Shown: one piece after another, positions 18,543 through 27,387 of the stretch
Position numbering within the stretch: position 1 is the first letter of the stretch
Layout of the letters: every line of letters begins with the position of its first letter
Assembly: GCF_001618885.1 (NCBI RefSeq)
Contig: NZ_CP015114.1
Coordinates: 496,001 to 560,000, forward strand
Direction of reading: 5' to 3'
Origin: Staphylococcus condimenti
Lineage (GTDB): Bacteria > Bacillota > Bacilli > Staphylococcales > Staphylococcaceae
Length of the DNA stretch: 64,000 nucleotides
Notes under the pieces: model-generated
Seen by the model: only the letters and a program-made list of their open reading frames with translations
Told to the model about the DNA's origin: nothing
The model's database searches: none
Made by a program: the position numbers and the translations under genes

Positions 18543-19609
18543 TAATGCATAACTCCTTTGATGTATTTAACGATGCTTTCTTTATCATTCGGCAAGGATT
18601 TAATCGGATTATCTAATAATGAGATAGCTGTATCTGGATCTTTCAATCCATTACCAGTTAATACTGCAGTTACAGTAATATCTTTTGGCAGCTTGCCTGC
18701 TCTATGCAATTTAATTAAGCCGGCAATCGATGCGTTACTTGCTGGTTCAGCAAATACACCTTCTTTTGAAGCCAATAATTGATATGCTTCTAAGATTTCT
18801 TCATCTGTGACACTATCAATTAAACCATTTGATTCATCTAAAGCTGTGACCGCTTTATCCCAACTTGCAGGATTTCCGATTCTGATTGCAGTAGCTACTG
18901 TTTCAGGATTTTTAACTACTTTATTTTGTACAATCGGTGAAGCACCTTCAGCTTGGAAACCGAATAATTTCGGCAATCCTGTGCCATGTTTATCATTGAA
19001 TTCTTTGAAACCTTTCCAATAAGCAGTAATATTACCTGCATTCCCCACTGGAATTGCTAATACATCTGGTGCATGTCCACCTAATTGTTCCACGACTTCA
19101 AAGGCACCTGTTTTTTGACCTTCAATACGGTATGGATTAATTGAGTTAACTAATTCAATATCGCCGCCTTCATCGGCTACTTCTTTAACAATTTCTAATG
19201 CTTCATCGAAATTGCCGTCAATAGAAACAATTTCAGCTCCATACATTACTGCTTGTGACAATTTGCCTAATGCTATTTTACCTTCTGGAATTACGACGAT
19301 TGCTTTTAAGCCTGAACGAGCTGCATAAGCTGCTGCTGCAGCTGAAGTGTTACCTGTAGAAGCACAAATAACTACTTTTTTGCCGTCTTCTTTGGCTTTT
19401 GTAACTGCCATCACCATACCGCGATCTTTAAATGAACCTGTCGGATTGGCACCTTCGAATTTCACAAATAAATTAATGCCTAACATTTCAGAGAGCGTAT
19501 CACAATGAATTAACGGAGTTTGGCCTTCGTTTAAAGTTACGTTAGGTGTATTTTCATTTACGGGTAGATAATCCTTATATTCTTGAACTAAACCTTGCCA
19601 TCTTTTCAT
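18542..19609 (-). CDS. thrC: Threonine synthase
   Basis: PLP enzyme converting O-phosphohomoserine to threonine. The PLP lysine lies in [17 protein letters not shown] (about 53-69), [19 protein letters not shown] follows (about 83-101), and the phosphate-binding glycine loop is [14 protein letters not shown] (about 187-200). At 355 residues it is the short Gram-positive form. AAGGGG precedes the ATG. It is five bases downstream of hom and overlaps thrB. Confidence 0.96.
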   Translation of the reverse strand: MKRWQGLVQEYKDYLPVNENTPNVTLNEGQTPLIHCDTLSEMLGINLFVKFEGANPTGSFKDRGMVMAVTKAKEDGKKVVICASTGNTSAAAAAYAARSGLKAIVVIPEGKIALGKLSQAVMYGAEIVSIDGNFDEALEIVKEVADEGGDIELVNSINPYRIEGQKTGAFEVVEQLGGHAPDVLAIPVGNAGNITAYWKGFKEFNDKHGTGLPKLFGFQAEGASPIVQNKVVKNPETVATAIRIGNPASWDKAVTALDESNGLIDSVTDEEILEAYQLLASKEGVFAEPASNASIAGLIKLHRAGKLPKDITVTAVLTGNGLKDPDTAISLLDNPIKSLPNDKESIVKYIKGVMH

Positions 19610-19614
19610 ATTAA

Positions 19615-20895
19615 TTAAACCCCTTCTACTGGATATACTTTTTCAACTGGATATTTTCCTTGAGATAAGATGTCGCTTACTGGGACATCTGTGCCTTCAA
19701 CTACCACTGCTGCTGTATCAGCATTATGTTCACTTAGTTTAAGTGACTTGTGAAGCGGTAATTGTGATTTGATTTCTTCTTCAACGCGCTTAAGCGGAGC
19801 ACCGTTTGTCTTTAATACAACGTAATAACTGTTCTTTTGTTTCAATTTCGTAGGTTCATCTGCATCAATCATTTCTTTAGCATCTTCAGTTTTCAATTCA
19901 AAATGCGGTGGTAAAGTGTGCAGGTCTGATTCAAATTGCAGCGCTACATTTAATAAATCACTGACCACTGCACTACCTGTTGCTAAGCTACCAGCACCTT
20001 TACCATAAAACATTGTTTCACCCACAGAGTCACCAATAACATATATAGCATTAAATTCATTTTCTACTGATGCTAATTGGTGTCTTGCATCGATTAAAGT
20101 CGGAGCAACGGAAGCTTCAATATTACCGTTTTCATACGTACCTTTACCGATCAATTTAATTTTATAACCAAGTTCTTTAGCTGCATTGATATCATCTACT
20201 GTCACTTCAGAAATACCAGTACGTTTGACATCATTTAAATTAATAACTCTGTTAAATGAAAGGTATGTAACAATTACAACTTTACGTGCCGCGTCAACAC
20301 CTTCCACGTCATCCGTAGGATCTGCTTCTGCAAAGCCGAGTCTTTGTGCTTCAGCCAATGCTTCTTCAAAGCTTGCGCCTTCTTGTGTCATTTTCGTTAA
20401 AATAAAGTTGGATGTACCATTTAAAATACCCATAAATTTACTGATATTATTTGCATTCAACCCATTATTAATCGCATTGACAATCGGAATACCTCCCGCT
20501 ACGCTCGCTTCGAATTTTAACGCTACACCATTTTCTTGTGCTAAATCTTCCATTGTACGTAAGTGGACTGCTAATAAATCTTTATTTGCAGTAATCACGT
20601 GCTTACCTTGTTCTAAAGATTTTTTCAGCCATTCAACAGTCGGTTCAATACCACCCATTACTTCTACAACAATATCAACATCGTCATCATTTAGGATTTC
20701 GTCGACATCTTCAGTTAGATGATATTGACTGATGTTCAGAGGTCGTTTTTTCTTTTTATCACGTACAAGAATATGTTTGATTTGAATATCTTTTTGAATC
20801 GTATCTTTGATTTGTTGGTGATTCTCTTCAATTATTTTAACTACACCTGAGCCCACTGTCCCAAGACCGAGCAAAGCGATGTTTAACTTCTTCAT
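19615..20895 (-). CDS. hom: Homoserine dehydrogenase
   Basis: NAD(P)H-dependent reduction of aspartate semialdehyde to homoserine. Rossmann motif [10 protein letters not shown] (10-19), [11 protein letters not shown] (about 99-109), catalytic-domain signature [17 protein letters not shown] (about 183-199), and a C-terminal ACT domain (about 350-426) for threonine feedback. At 426 residues the length is typical. GGAGGAATGAAG precedes the ATG. First gene of hom-thrC-thrB, divergent from the aspartokinase gene. Confidence 0.97.
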   Translation of the reverse strand: MKKLNIALLGLGTVGSGVVKIIEENHQQIKDTIQKDIQIKHILVRDKKKKRPLNISQYHLTEDVDEILNDDDVDIVVEVMGGIEPTVEWLKKSLEQGKHVITANKDLLAVHLRTMEDLAQENGVALKFEASVAGGIPIVNAINNGLNANNISKFMGILNGTSNFILTKMTQEGASFEEALAEAQRLGFAEADPTDDVEGVDAARKVVIVTYLSFNRVINLNDVKRTGISEVTVDDINAAKELGYKIKLIGKGTYENGNIEASVAPTLIDARHQLASVENEFNAIYVIGDSVGETMFYGKGAGSLATGSAVVSDLLNVALQFESDLHTLPPHFELKTEDAKEMIDADEPTKLKQKNSYYVVLKTNGAPLKRVEEEIKSQLPLHKSLKLSEHNADTAAVVVEGTDVPVSDILSQGKYPVEKVYPVEGV

Positions 20896-20963
20896 TCTTC
20901 ATTCCTCCGTTTGTTCGTTCTAAAAAAACAACTGTACTATTGAAAAATACTTGAATATGGTTT

Positions 20964-20992
20964 AGTATAAATTCATTCATCAAAATTGTAAA
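20964..20992 (-). promoter_or_regulatory. hom-thrC-thrB promoter
   Basis: On the minus strand TTTACA (20992-20987), a 17-base spacer, then TATACT (20969-20964): a near-consensus sigma-A promoter. I saw no T-box in the short leader. Confidence 0.65.
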
Positions 20993-21086
20993 GTTCAAAA
21001 AATTTGGAATATGTTGAAATTTTAGCATTTTTAACCCAAAAAACAAAGCAGTAAATTATTAAGATTTAAAGAAAGGTTGCGTTAAT

Positions 21087-22466
21087 ATGAAAGTAGCTAA
21101 ATTTGGCGGTAGTTCCGTCGCTTCAGCAAGCCAAATTCAAAAGGTGTTAAACATCGCTAATAGTGACGATGACAGAAAAATCATTGTGGTTTCTGCACCA
21201 GGAAAAAGGCATCCAGAAGATATCAAAACTACAGATTTACTTCTTAGACTCTATGAAAAAAGCGTTGCAGGATTAGATTATCAAAATAAAAAAGATGAAA
21301 TTATCAATCGATATGCTGATATTGTTCATGATTTAAATATGGACACAGCAATATTAGATGAATTTTCAACAATTTTGGAAGAGCGTATTGAAAAATATCG
21401 CGAACATTCTCCACGTTTAAAAGATGCGCTTCTATCGTGTGGTGAAGATTTTAATGCACGTCTTATTGCTCAATATAACAATAGTCAAGGTGTGCCTACT
21501 ACATATATCTCACCTCTTGATGCTGGTATAACAGTGACTGACACTCCACAATTCGCACAAATATTAGAAGAGTCTTATGATAATATTTATAAATTAAGAG
21601 ATATTAAAGGAAAAATCATTGTCCCCGGCTTCTTCGGTTATTCAAAAAAAGGAAATATCGTTACTTTCCCTAGAGGCGGTTCTGATATCACAGGTGCTAT
21701 CTTAGCACGCGGTGTGCGTGCAGAACTTTATGAAAACTATAGTGATGTTTCTGGTATATATCGTGCCAACCCTAATTTAATTAAAGATGCCGAAATCATG
21801 GGCGAAGTCACATACCGCGAAATGCGTGAATTATCTTATGCAGGTTTCAGCGTCTTCCATGATGAAGCACTCCAACCTGTTCAAAAAGAACGTATTCCTG
21901 TGGTTATAAAAAATACTAATAGACCACAAGATCCCGGTACTTATATTCGCTATGACAGAGAAATAAAACCCGATCATTTAATCAGCGGTCTAAGCTGTGA
22001 TAAAGGATTCACTGTCATCAATATCAGCAAATATTTGATGAACCGACAAGTTGGGTTTACTCGAAAAGTATTAACTGTTTTAGAAGATAATGATATTTCT
22101 TTTGACCATATGCCTTCTGGCATAGATGGAATAAGTATTATTATGCGTTCACATCAAATTGAGGGTAAAGAAAACAAAGTACTAAATGAAATTCGAAAAC
22201 AGTGTGACGTTGACGAACTAAGTATTGAAAGTGATTTGGCAATTTTAATGGTAGTAGGCTTAGGAATGAGCCAAATGGTTGGAACTGCTAATAAAATCAC
22301 TGAGGCACTTGCGAAGGCGAATATCAACTTAAAAATGATTAACCAAGGTGCTTCTGAAATTTCAATGATGTTCGGTATTTCTGTAAAAGATGCAGATAAT
22401 GCTGTACGTGCAACTTATGAAGGTTGTTGTTGCAGCGCAGATAAAATTAAAGCGCCAGCAGAATAA
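21087..22466 (+). CDS. Aspartate kinase
   Basis: Catalyses the first step from aspartate to the lysine, threonine and methionine branch. The amino-acid kinase domain opens with KVAKFGGSSVASASQI (2-17); FPRGGSDITGAILARGV (about 192-208) is the substrate/ATP region; two C-terminal ACT domains (about 310-450) carry the regulatory sites. At 459 residues it resembles the monomeric threonine-branch type (YclM/ThrA-like) rather than the alpha/beta lysC form. AAAGGTTGCG precedes the ATG. Divergent from hom, which it supplies. Confidence 0.94.
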   Translation: MKVAKFGGSSVASASQIQKVLNIANSDDDRKIIVVSAPGKRHPEDIKTTDLLLRLYEKSVAGLDYQNKKDEIINRYADIVHDLNMDTAILDEFSTILEERIEKYREHSPRLKDALLSCGEDFNARLIAQYNNSQGVPTTYISPLDAGITVTDTPQFAQILEESYDNIYKLRDIKGKIIVPGFFGYSKKGNIVTFPRGGSDITGAILARGVRAELYENYSDVSGIYRANPNLIKDAEIMGEVTYREMRELSYAGFSVFHDEALQPVQKERIPVVIKNTNRPQDPGTYIRYDREIKPDHLISGLSCDKGFTVINISKYLMNRQVGFTRKVLTVLEDNDISFDHMPSGIDGISIIMRSHQIEGKENKVLNEIRKQCDVDELSIESDLAILMVVGLGMSQMVGTANKITEALAKANINLKMINQGASEISMMFGISVKDADNAVRATYEGCCCSADKIKAPAE

Positions 22467-22511
22467 TCTGAATTTAAAGAATATTAATTAAATTATAAAT
22501 TTCATCATTTT

Positions 22512-22557
22512 AAGCAAGAGTATTGTCAGACATGTGAGTTTGGCAACGCTCTTGCTT
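22512..22557. terminator. Terminator between aspartokinase and convergent gene
   Basis: Stem AAGCAAGAG / CTCTTGCTT with partial pairing inward (TTG / CAA) and a following T run. Confidence 0.8.
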
Positions 22558-22558
22558 T

Positions 22559-23146
22559 TTAATAATGAACCGATAAGGCGCTATGCAATTTTTCCTCACC
22601 CACTACTACTTTTAGAATCACAAATTGATAGTAACTCAAAGCATCAATCACAGCTTTATTGTTATCTTCAGTACCATATTCTCTTGGTCTAAGCAGCTCA
22701 TACATCAAAACAATTTCCGGTTTGATGTAATCTACACCCCAAGGTAATGAATGAAAATAAATATGCTTTTCAGGTAATCGTATACCATGATTAAATCTAA
22801 ACATCCACTCATCATTCTGCACATCATACACATAAATACTCATTATGTTTTTATTATCTTTATCAATTTCTAAATGAGTTAATGCAGAAAATTTCATATC
22901 TCGTAATTTATCACTAGTATTGCCATATGTATCAAAATAACGAACGCGGTAACCCTCTGGAATATATTTAAGTACTTTAGTTAAGTTTCTTCTTTTTACA
23001 CAAATCTCTGTTTTTTCACCGATAATAAATTCATTTTTCAAAAATAACATTTTAGCCGTTTGTCCGAAAAACTTAATTTCGTTGTTTGTATGTTCAATCA
23101 ATCTTTCTACTAAAACATTTAAATCTTCATTTTTCGATTTTATCAT
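22559..23146 (-). CDS. Nucleotidyltransferase-fold protein (LinA/aminoglycoside adenylyltransferase-like), catalytic site degenerate
   Basis: The 195-residue architecture resembles small antibiotic nucleotidyltransferases: KTEICVKRRNLTKVLKYIPEG (about 44-64, split here for length) aligns with the DxD strand and helix, and YIKPEIVLMYELLRPREY (about 145-162), then SYYQFVILKVV, aligns with the C-terminal PEIVLLYK-S-K-PR region. The two metal-binding Asp are replaced (TEI for DxD) and the downstream KD-D motif is also lost, so transferase activity is doubtful. A perfect AGGAGGTG precedes the ATG, and a cre palindrome covers the leader. Family assignment is my reading of the pattern, not a database result. 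Confidence 0.55.
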   Translation of the reverse strand: MIKSKNEDLNVLVERLIEHTNNEIKFFGQTAKMLFLKNEFIIGEKTEICVKRRNLTKVLKYIPEGYRVRYFDTYGNTSDKLRDMKFSALTHLEIDKDNKNIMSIYVYDVQNDEWMFRFNHGIRLPEKHIYFHSLPWGVDYIKPEIVLMYELLRPREYGTEDNNKAVIDALSYYQFVILKVVVGEEKLHSALSVHY

Positions 23147-23161
23147 TTTCTACACCTCCTT

Positions 23162-23177
23162 TAGTAAGCGCTTACAA
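23162..23177 (-). promoter_or_regulatory. cre site (CcpA operator) upstream of the nucleotidyltransferase-like gene
   Basis: Minus strand TGTAAGCGCTTACT with a perfect GTAAGCGCTTAC palindrome at 23163-23174. It lies between a TATACT -10 element (23188-23183) and the ribosome site, a position typical of carbon catabolite repression. Confidence 0.75.
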
Positions 23178-23244
23178 ATAACAGTATAACTTATTTGCTC
23201 ATAAATTCATATACATTTTATCCCCGTCTGTTAAACTTGTCTAT

Positions 23245-23715
23245 TTAAATAAGTTGACCAATTAATGACAAATTTTGCTTCCCATCAGAATTACAAATAT
23301 CTGGATAATTTATCAGGTATGAAGCTTCCGCTTGGTTAACCAATGCCTTTTGAAGCTCCGCAATATCCTCATGAATTTGATATAAATATGATTTATGATC
23401 AATATAGCATGCTTCGCAAAAGTAATAATCAATTTTTAATTGTTTAATTTTATCTACAACGGTACCGCCATTAATCGTATGTAAAGATGAATTGATTTGG
23501 CCAGTAGTAAATATAATATCAAACGCCGTATTTTCACACAGATATTTCATGATATCCGTCGAGTACGTTACGATAGATACCTTCACATTTTTCGAATTTA
23601 ACAAATCAAGTATATAATACGATACTGGATGATTATCTAAAGCTATAATTGAACCGGGTTGAATCTTATTATAAACATTGTATAAATAGTTGTGACGCTT
23701 TATTTTAGATGACAA
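23245..23715 (-). CDS. Stand-alone DeoR-type effector-binding domain, no helix-turn-helix
   Basis: A 156-residue protein resembling the C-terminal sugar-phosphate sensor of DeoR/GlpR regulators: KIQPGSIIALDNHPVSYYIL (about 17-36), VSIVTYSTDIMKYL (about 46-59), the IIFTTGQINSSLHTINGG region (about 68-85), and YYFCEACYID (about 96-105). DeoR regulators normally run to about 250 residues with an N-terminal HTH; here the TTG start with AAGGAG upstream precedes only the sensor domain. I see no HTH in the bases upstream in any frame. It may be a non-DNA-binding modulator or a remnant. Confidence 0.6.
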   Translation of the reverse strand: MSSKIKRHNYLYNVYNKIQPGSIIALDNHPVSYYILDLLNSKNVKVSIVTYSTDIMKYLCENTAFDIIFTTGQINSSLHTINGGTVVDKIKQLKIDYYFCEACYIDHKSYLYQIHEDIAELQKALVNQAEASYLINYPDICNSDGKQNLSLIGQLI

Positions 23716-23908
23716 TTCTTTTAACTCCTTTTGTAATGTAAAGTAAACCTATTCGTTTTATAAACTATATTTAATATTAAGTTAAACCAATTTTAAATTG
23801 TTGATACATGAAATTAACTAATAAGTAAAAAATAACTCTTTTAATCGTATTAAATTTTTAATATAATAAAAGATGTCAGTTCAATATAAAAATATAAGAG
23901 GTGAAAAA

Positions 23909-24280
23909 ATGCAATCCCCTATGACTCAAACATCGGAATCTATATTCTATTATGAATTGCATCGAAAACAATTATTAAATCAAGTGAAAAAGCACTATGA
24001 TTTAAAATTGAATGATTTATTATTCCTTAAACATTTACTTGCTTGTGACAGCACTTGCATTCCATTATATCAAGTAAAAAGAAATTTAACTTTTAGTTTA
24101 ATGGAAGTACATAAATCTCTAACAACGTTAACTGACCAGCGCATTATAGGTAAAAAACGCTCTGACGAAGATGAAAGAAAAGTGTTTATTACCCTCACTG
24201 AAGAACAAATTGAAAAAATCAAACAATTATTGAATGAATTTGAAGCCTTGCAGCAAAATGTCTTGCAAGGAATGAATTAA
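23909..24280 (+). CDS. SarA-family (MarR-like winged-helix) transcriptional regulator
   Basis: A 123-residue single-domain staphylococcal regulator. The recognition helix region is VKRNLTFSLMEVHKSLTTLT (about 56-75), followed by the wing KKRSDEDERKVFITLTEEQ (about 83-101), where the DER motif is diagnostic of the SarA/MgrA family. AGAGGTG at proper spacing selects the ATG at 23909 over an upstream in-frame Met. I cannot say which Sar paralogue it is. It is divergent from the DeoR-like gene and ends with a strong terminator. Confidence 0.85.
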   Translation: MQSPMTQTSESIFYYELHRKQLLNQVKKHYDLKLNDLLFLKHLLACDSTCIPLYQVKRNLTFSLMEVHKSLTTLTDQRIIGKKRSDEDERKVFITLTEEQIEKIKQLLNEFEALQQNVLQGMN

Positions 24281-24349
24281 ACAATTGGTTTTTGGTATTT
24301 TCCCGAGAGCCCTATCAATCAAACAAAACTATTAACTGACACAATTATC

Positions 24350-24387
24350 GCAGTTTAAGCAAACAGACTTTGGTTTGCTTAAACTGC
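24350..24387 (+). terminator. Terminator of the SarA-family gene
   Basis: Perfect 15-bp stem GCAGTTTAAGCAAAC / GTTTGCTTAAACTGC with an 8-base loop and a TTTT tail. Confidence 0.93.
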
Positions 24388-24514
24388 TTTTATATTGTAA
24401 AAACACCACCTTAATATAAACTTAAAGTCTAATTTATTGATTTTTATAAGTAAGAGATGGATTATAAGGGTACATTTATATTTGTAACTATTTTTTATTA
24501 AGGAATGATTTTTT

Positions 24515-25372
24515 ATGTTCATAACGATACTGTTAGCAGCAATTATAGTTTTGCTGCTGGTTATAATTTTTGTATCTAGAGGTATTATGCAGCATAGGTT
24601 AGATACTGAAATTTATTCTAAAAACCAACTTGTCAGCAAAGTTAATTCATTACGTTCAGAAGTCGCAGCACTACGAAGCGAAAAGATTAATGATGATAAA
24701 CAGCAACATCATTATGGTATTCGTAAAGCGAAACAAGAACTTAATGCTATCCTAGAAAAATTTAAAGAAGTTGGCAAGATTAATTTTTTCCAAATTATCT
24801 CAACTGGCAACTTGGCTGTTAAACATCCTTTATTTGAGCAGCTGCGTTCTTTTGATTATATTGTCATAACTGATAAAGGTCTCTTAAATATAGATGTTAA
24901 AAACTGGCAAGAGAAAACATTCTATCATTTCAGTGCAGAACCAGAAAATGATATTGAGGTTAAAAATGAAAGTTTAGATCAAATTGTCGGTCGTTATATT
25001 GTAAACCAATATCAAAGCCAATTTCAGTCATCTAGAAAAGATATCTATACTTTTACTGAAAAAATCAAAAACAACCGAGTAGAATTTGATTTTTACGATC
25101 ACGATCCATATTTATCCGCTGCAGTTAATTCTAAAGAATTAAAAGATGCTTATGAAAAACAATTCAATAAAAAAATCACAAGTGTCGGTGTAGTTTATTT
25201 CAGCGATGGTTCAATCAACATTATCGACGGCCCTGCTGAACGCGAAAAATATGTAGCAACTGCTTCTTCTAAACGTTCTCTAAAAGACGCTGTAGAAGAA
25301 ATGATAGTCCAGTCTAAACATGATATTTCCGAAAAAGATAGCGAAGTAATTATCAATTATCTTGACCAGTAA
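24515..25372 (+). CDS. Membrane-anchored NERD-like (nuclease-related) domain protein
   Basis: A 285-residue protein: an N-terminal membrane helix (about 4-22), a coiled coil (about 40-85), then a domain with LFEQLRSFDYIVITDKGLLN (about 108-127) and IDVKNW, which resembles the NERD core (ID-vvl...G-i-viE-KNW). The NERD acidic residue is Asp here (DVKN), still compatible with metal binding. Function is unknown; NERD proteins are thought to process DNA or RNA, but that is inference. AAGGAATG precedes the ATG, and it shares a terminator with the convergent FecB-like gene. Confidence 0.6.
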   Translation: MFITILLAAIIVLLLVIIFVSRGIMQHRLDTEIYSKNQLVSKVNSLRSEVAALRSEKINDDKQQHHYGIRKAKQELNAILEKFKEVGKINFFQIISTGNLAVKHPLFEQLRSFDYIVITDKGLLNIDVKNWQEKTFYHFSAEPENDIEVKNESLDQIVGRYIVNQYQSQFQSSRKDIYTFTEKIKNNRVEFDFYDHDPYLSAAVNSKELKDAYEKQFNKKITSVGVVYFSDGSINIIDGPAEREKYVATASSKRSLKDAVEEMIVQSKHDISEKDSEVIINYLDQ

Positions 25373-25388
25373 CATTTTAAAGCATAAC

Positions 25389-25421
25389 AAAAGCCGAGGA
25401 GAAAAACTCTCCTCGGCTTTT
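25389..25421. terminator. Bidirectional terminator
   Basis: Stem AAAAGCCGAGGAG / CTCCTCGGCTTTT with a 7-base loop between convergent genes. Confidence 0.93.
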
Positions 25422-25440
25422 TGTCTATTAGAAGAATTAA

Positions 25441-26292
25441 TTATTTAAATTCACTTAACTCTTTTACAATATTTTCAGAAGCAATAAGTCCTCTAGATTT
25501 AGCCCACGCCAATCTATCAACTTGATGAACTTTATCATTTTCAACTGCTTTTATTTTCTTGTAAGCATCCGCTTCTTTAAGTTTTTCTAAAGCATTTTCA
25601 TCTTCTTCATCTGACATAATAATTAAACGCTCTGGATCTAATTCTGCAAGTTGATCTGGCGTCATTTGGAGATAGGGACCATCTAAATAAGGTTTATATT
25701 TATTCGCATCTTTTTGATCTAGCGGTATATCAAATCCTAAAATTTCTAAGAATTGACCTATATAACTTTTATCACTATGCGCAGCAACACCGATTTTTGT
25801 GGGCACCACCGGTAAAGTAGATAATTTTTTATCAATGCTGATATTTTTAGATTCTTCATCCACTTTTTTATTGTGTTCTTCTAAACGCGCCTTACCTTCA
25901 TCTTCTTTTGATACAGCTTGGCTGACAACTTTAAATGCTTCTAAATTTTCTTTGTAATCGCCACCAAAACTATTCAATAAAATTGTAGGCGTAATTTTAT
26001 TAAGTTCATCATAAATATCTTTATGACGTGTACTATCTGCAATAATTAATTGAGGCTCTGCTTCACGAAGTTTATTAAGATCAGGATTTTCACGGTCACC
26101 AACTGAAATATAATCATTTAAATGTTTACGTACAGGTTCTACCATATTTTCTTTATTTCCATCATCTGCAATTGCAACTGGATTTAAACCTAATGCTACT
26201 AAATCATCCACAAATGAAAATTCTAATGCGGCAACACGTTCGACGTTATCTGCAACTTTAGTTACACCTGCTACATTATTTACTTCAACCAT
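25441..26292 (-). CDS. FecB/FhuD-like iron-siderophore binding protein lacking a signal peptide
   Basis: A 283-residue periplasmic-binding-protein fold of the Fe(III)-siderophore class: RVAALEFSFVDDLVALGLNP (19-38), PQLIIADSTRHKDIYDEL, GPYLQMTPDQLAELDPERLI, and a C-terminal WAKSRGLIASE as in staphylococcal Fe-dicitrate binding lipoproteins. The protein starts almost exactly where the mature lipoprotein would begin. The ATG at 26292 has its own ATAGGAGG, and no signal peptide or lipobox is found upstream. No permease or ATPase gene is adjacent. It is either a cytosolic ligand-binding protein or a non-exported relic. Confidence 0.75.
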   Translation of the reverse strand: MVEVNNVAGVTKVADNVERVAALEFSFVDDLVALGLNPVAIADDGNKENMVEPVRKHLNDYISVGDRENPDLNKLREAEPQLIIADSTRHKDIYDELNKITPTILLNSFGGDYKENLEAFKVVSQAVSKEDEGKARLEEHNKKVDEESKNISIDKKLSTLPVVPTKIGVAAHSDKSYIGQFLEILGFDIPLDQKDANKYKPYLDGPYLQMTPDQLAELDPERLIIMSDEEDENALEKLKEADAYKKIKAVENDKVHQVDRLAWAKSRGLIASENIVKELSEFK

Positions 26293-26307
26293 AAAAATAG
26301 AAACCTC

Positions 26308-26322
26308 CTATAATTATTTTCA
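26308..26322 (-). promoter_or_regulatory. Possible Fur box
   Basis: Minus strand TGAAAATAATTATAG matches the 7-1-7 Fur core (TGATAAT-N-ATTATCA) at about 12 of 15 positions, immediately upstream of the FecB-like ribosome site. AT-rich background makes chance matches likely. Confidence 0.35.
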
Positions 26323-26387
26323 TATATAGATTACCCGATCCACCTATTAAGAAACTTTATACACTTTTTCTAAAACACCAAAAAAAG

Positions 26388-26421
26388 GAGCAATGCTGTT
26401 GTATACCAAAAGACATTGCTC
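26388..26421. terminator. Terminator of the thermonuclease gene
   Basis: Stem GAGCAATG / CATTGCTC with an 18-base loop, flanked by A and T runs, just after the nuc stop. Confidence 0.85.
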
Positions 26422-26434
26422 TTTTTTCATCTAT

Positions 26435-26977
26435 TTAATTCGAACGGCTCCAAATATTGAGATTTTCATCTTGAGCCTGTTTTTGCGCTTCTTTAAAAAC
26501 TTCTCTATATTTACCATTCGGCGCAAAATATTTCTCTCTTGCCAATCCTTTTTCGACTAATTCCTTATTATACATATGATCTTTATCCAGCCATACATAC
26601 GATAAATTGCGTCCATACTGATCTTGTTTTTCTTTATCGTATTCTAAGTATACTGTTTTATGATTTAATGTTTTTTTAGAATAATTCGAAGCTTCTTTAC
26701 CATAAGGCTGTACCGGCGTATTAGGTTTTACTGTTTCCGGTGTATCCATACCGATCATTCTCACTTTTATTTCTTTGCCATCTTTGTCTGTTGCAATAAA
26801 TGTATCTCCATCGATGACACGCTTAACTTGGACTTCCTCTTTATCCCCCATAGAACCGCCGCTAATATGCGAACTAGAATTCTTAAAAGGTCCTGAATGA
26901 TTGAAATACTGGAACCCCAAAACGACAAGCGCGATTACAACGACAGTCAGGATTGTTGATAAAGATTTTTGTTTCAC
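26435..26977 (-). CDS. nuc: Membrane-anchored thermonuclease (SNase family, Nuc2-like)
   Basis: A Ca-dependent staphylococcal nuclease domain cutting DNA and RNA. After an uncleaved N-terminal membrane anchor (STILTVVVIALVVLGF, about 5-20) the core shows VKRVIDGDTFIA (about 52-63), VRMIGMDTPETV with the catalytic Arg and Glu, and QYGRNLSYVWLD with the second Arg (about 122). At 180 residues and with an anchor in place of a signal peptide it resembles S. aureus Nuc2. I chose the GTG at 26977 because AGGTGG precedes it; the frame is open earlier without a good ribosome site. Confidence 0.92.
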   Translation of the reverse strand: MKQKSLSTILTVVVIALVVLGFQYFNHSGPFKNSSSHISGGSMGDKEEVQVKRVIDGDTFIATDKDGKEIKVRMIGMDTPETVKPNTPVQPYGKEASNYSKKTLNHKTVYLEYDKEKQDQYGRNLSYVWLDKDHMYNKELVEKGLAREKYFAPNGKYREVFKEAQKQAQDENLNIWSRSN

Positions 26978-27106
26978 AATAACCACCTGCTTATTTATTA
27001 AATTGTACACCGAATTATCATACCGTTTTCCGAATAATATCGTCAATTCTCTAGAGCAAAAAAATTTGTTATGATAGTAGTAATCTAAAAAGAACGAGGA
27101 GGCGCC

Positions 27107-27340
27107 ATGATGAATGCCATCAGAGAAAATTTAGTGACGATTGTAGCCGTCGCTGTCGCGATTGTGGTAGGTTTGATACTAGAGTATATATTTAAACTTC
27201 CCTTGCTGGTAACTGCTGTAATTGGTTTATTAATGGGAATGTTAATCGGTTTTATTTTATTTATTATCCAGCAAAATCAAGCAAAACACCGCAAAAAAGA
27301 CGATAATGAAAATAACAACACTAAATATAAAAGAAAGTAA
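27107..27340 (+). CDS. Small two-span membrane protein, 77 residues
   Basis: Two hydrophobic helices (about 9-30 and 33-54) separated by a short loop, then a basic and Asn-rich cytoplasmic tail. GAGGAGG precedes two adjacent in-frame ATG codons (27107 and 27110), either of which could start. No family is recognised. It is followed by a strong terminator shared with cls. Confidence 0.75.
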   Translation: MMNAIRENLVTIVAVAVAIVVGLILEYIFKLPLLVTAVIGLLMGMLIGFILFIIQQNQAKHRKKDDNENNNTKYKRK

Positions 27341-27382
27341 AAAATTCCAGTTCCTCCTGAAATTATGGAGAACTGGAATTTT
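27341..27382. terminator. Bidirectional terminator
   Basis: Stem AAAATTCCAGTTC / GAACTGGAATTTT with further CTCC / GGAG pairing, between convergent genes. Confidence 0.9.
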
Positions 27383-27387
27383 TATCT

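Noticed and set aside
20896..21086. T-box or CodY site upstream of hom
   Set aside because: The leader is too short for a T-box, and no stretch approaches the CodY consensus.
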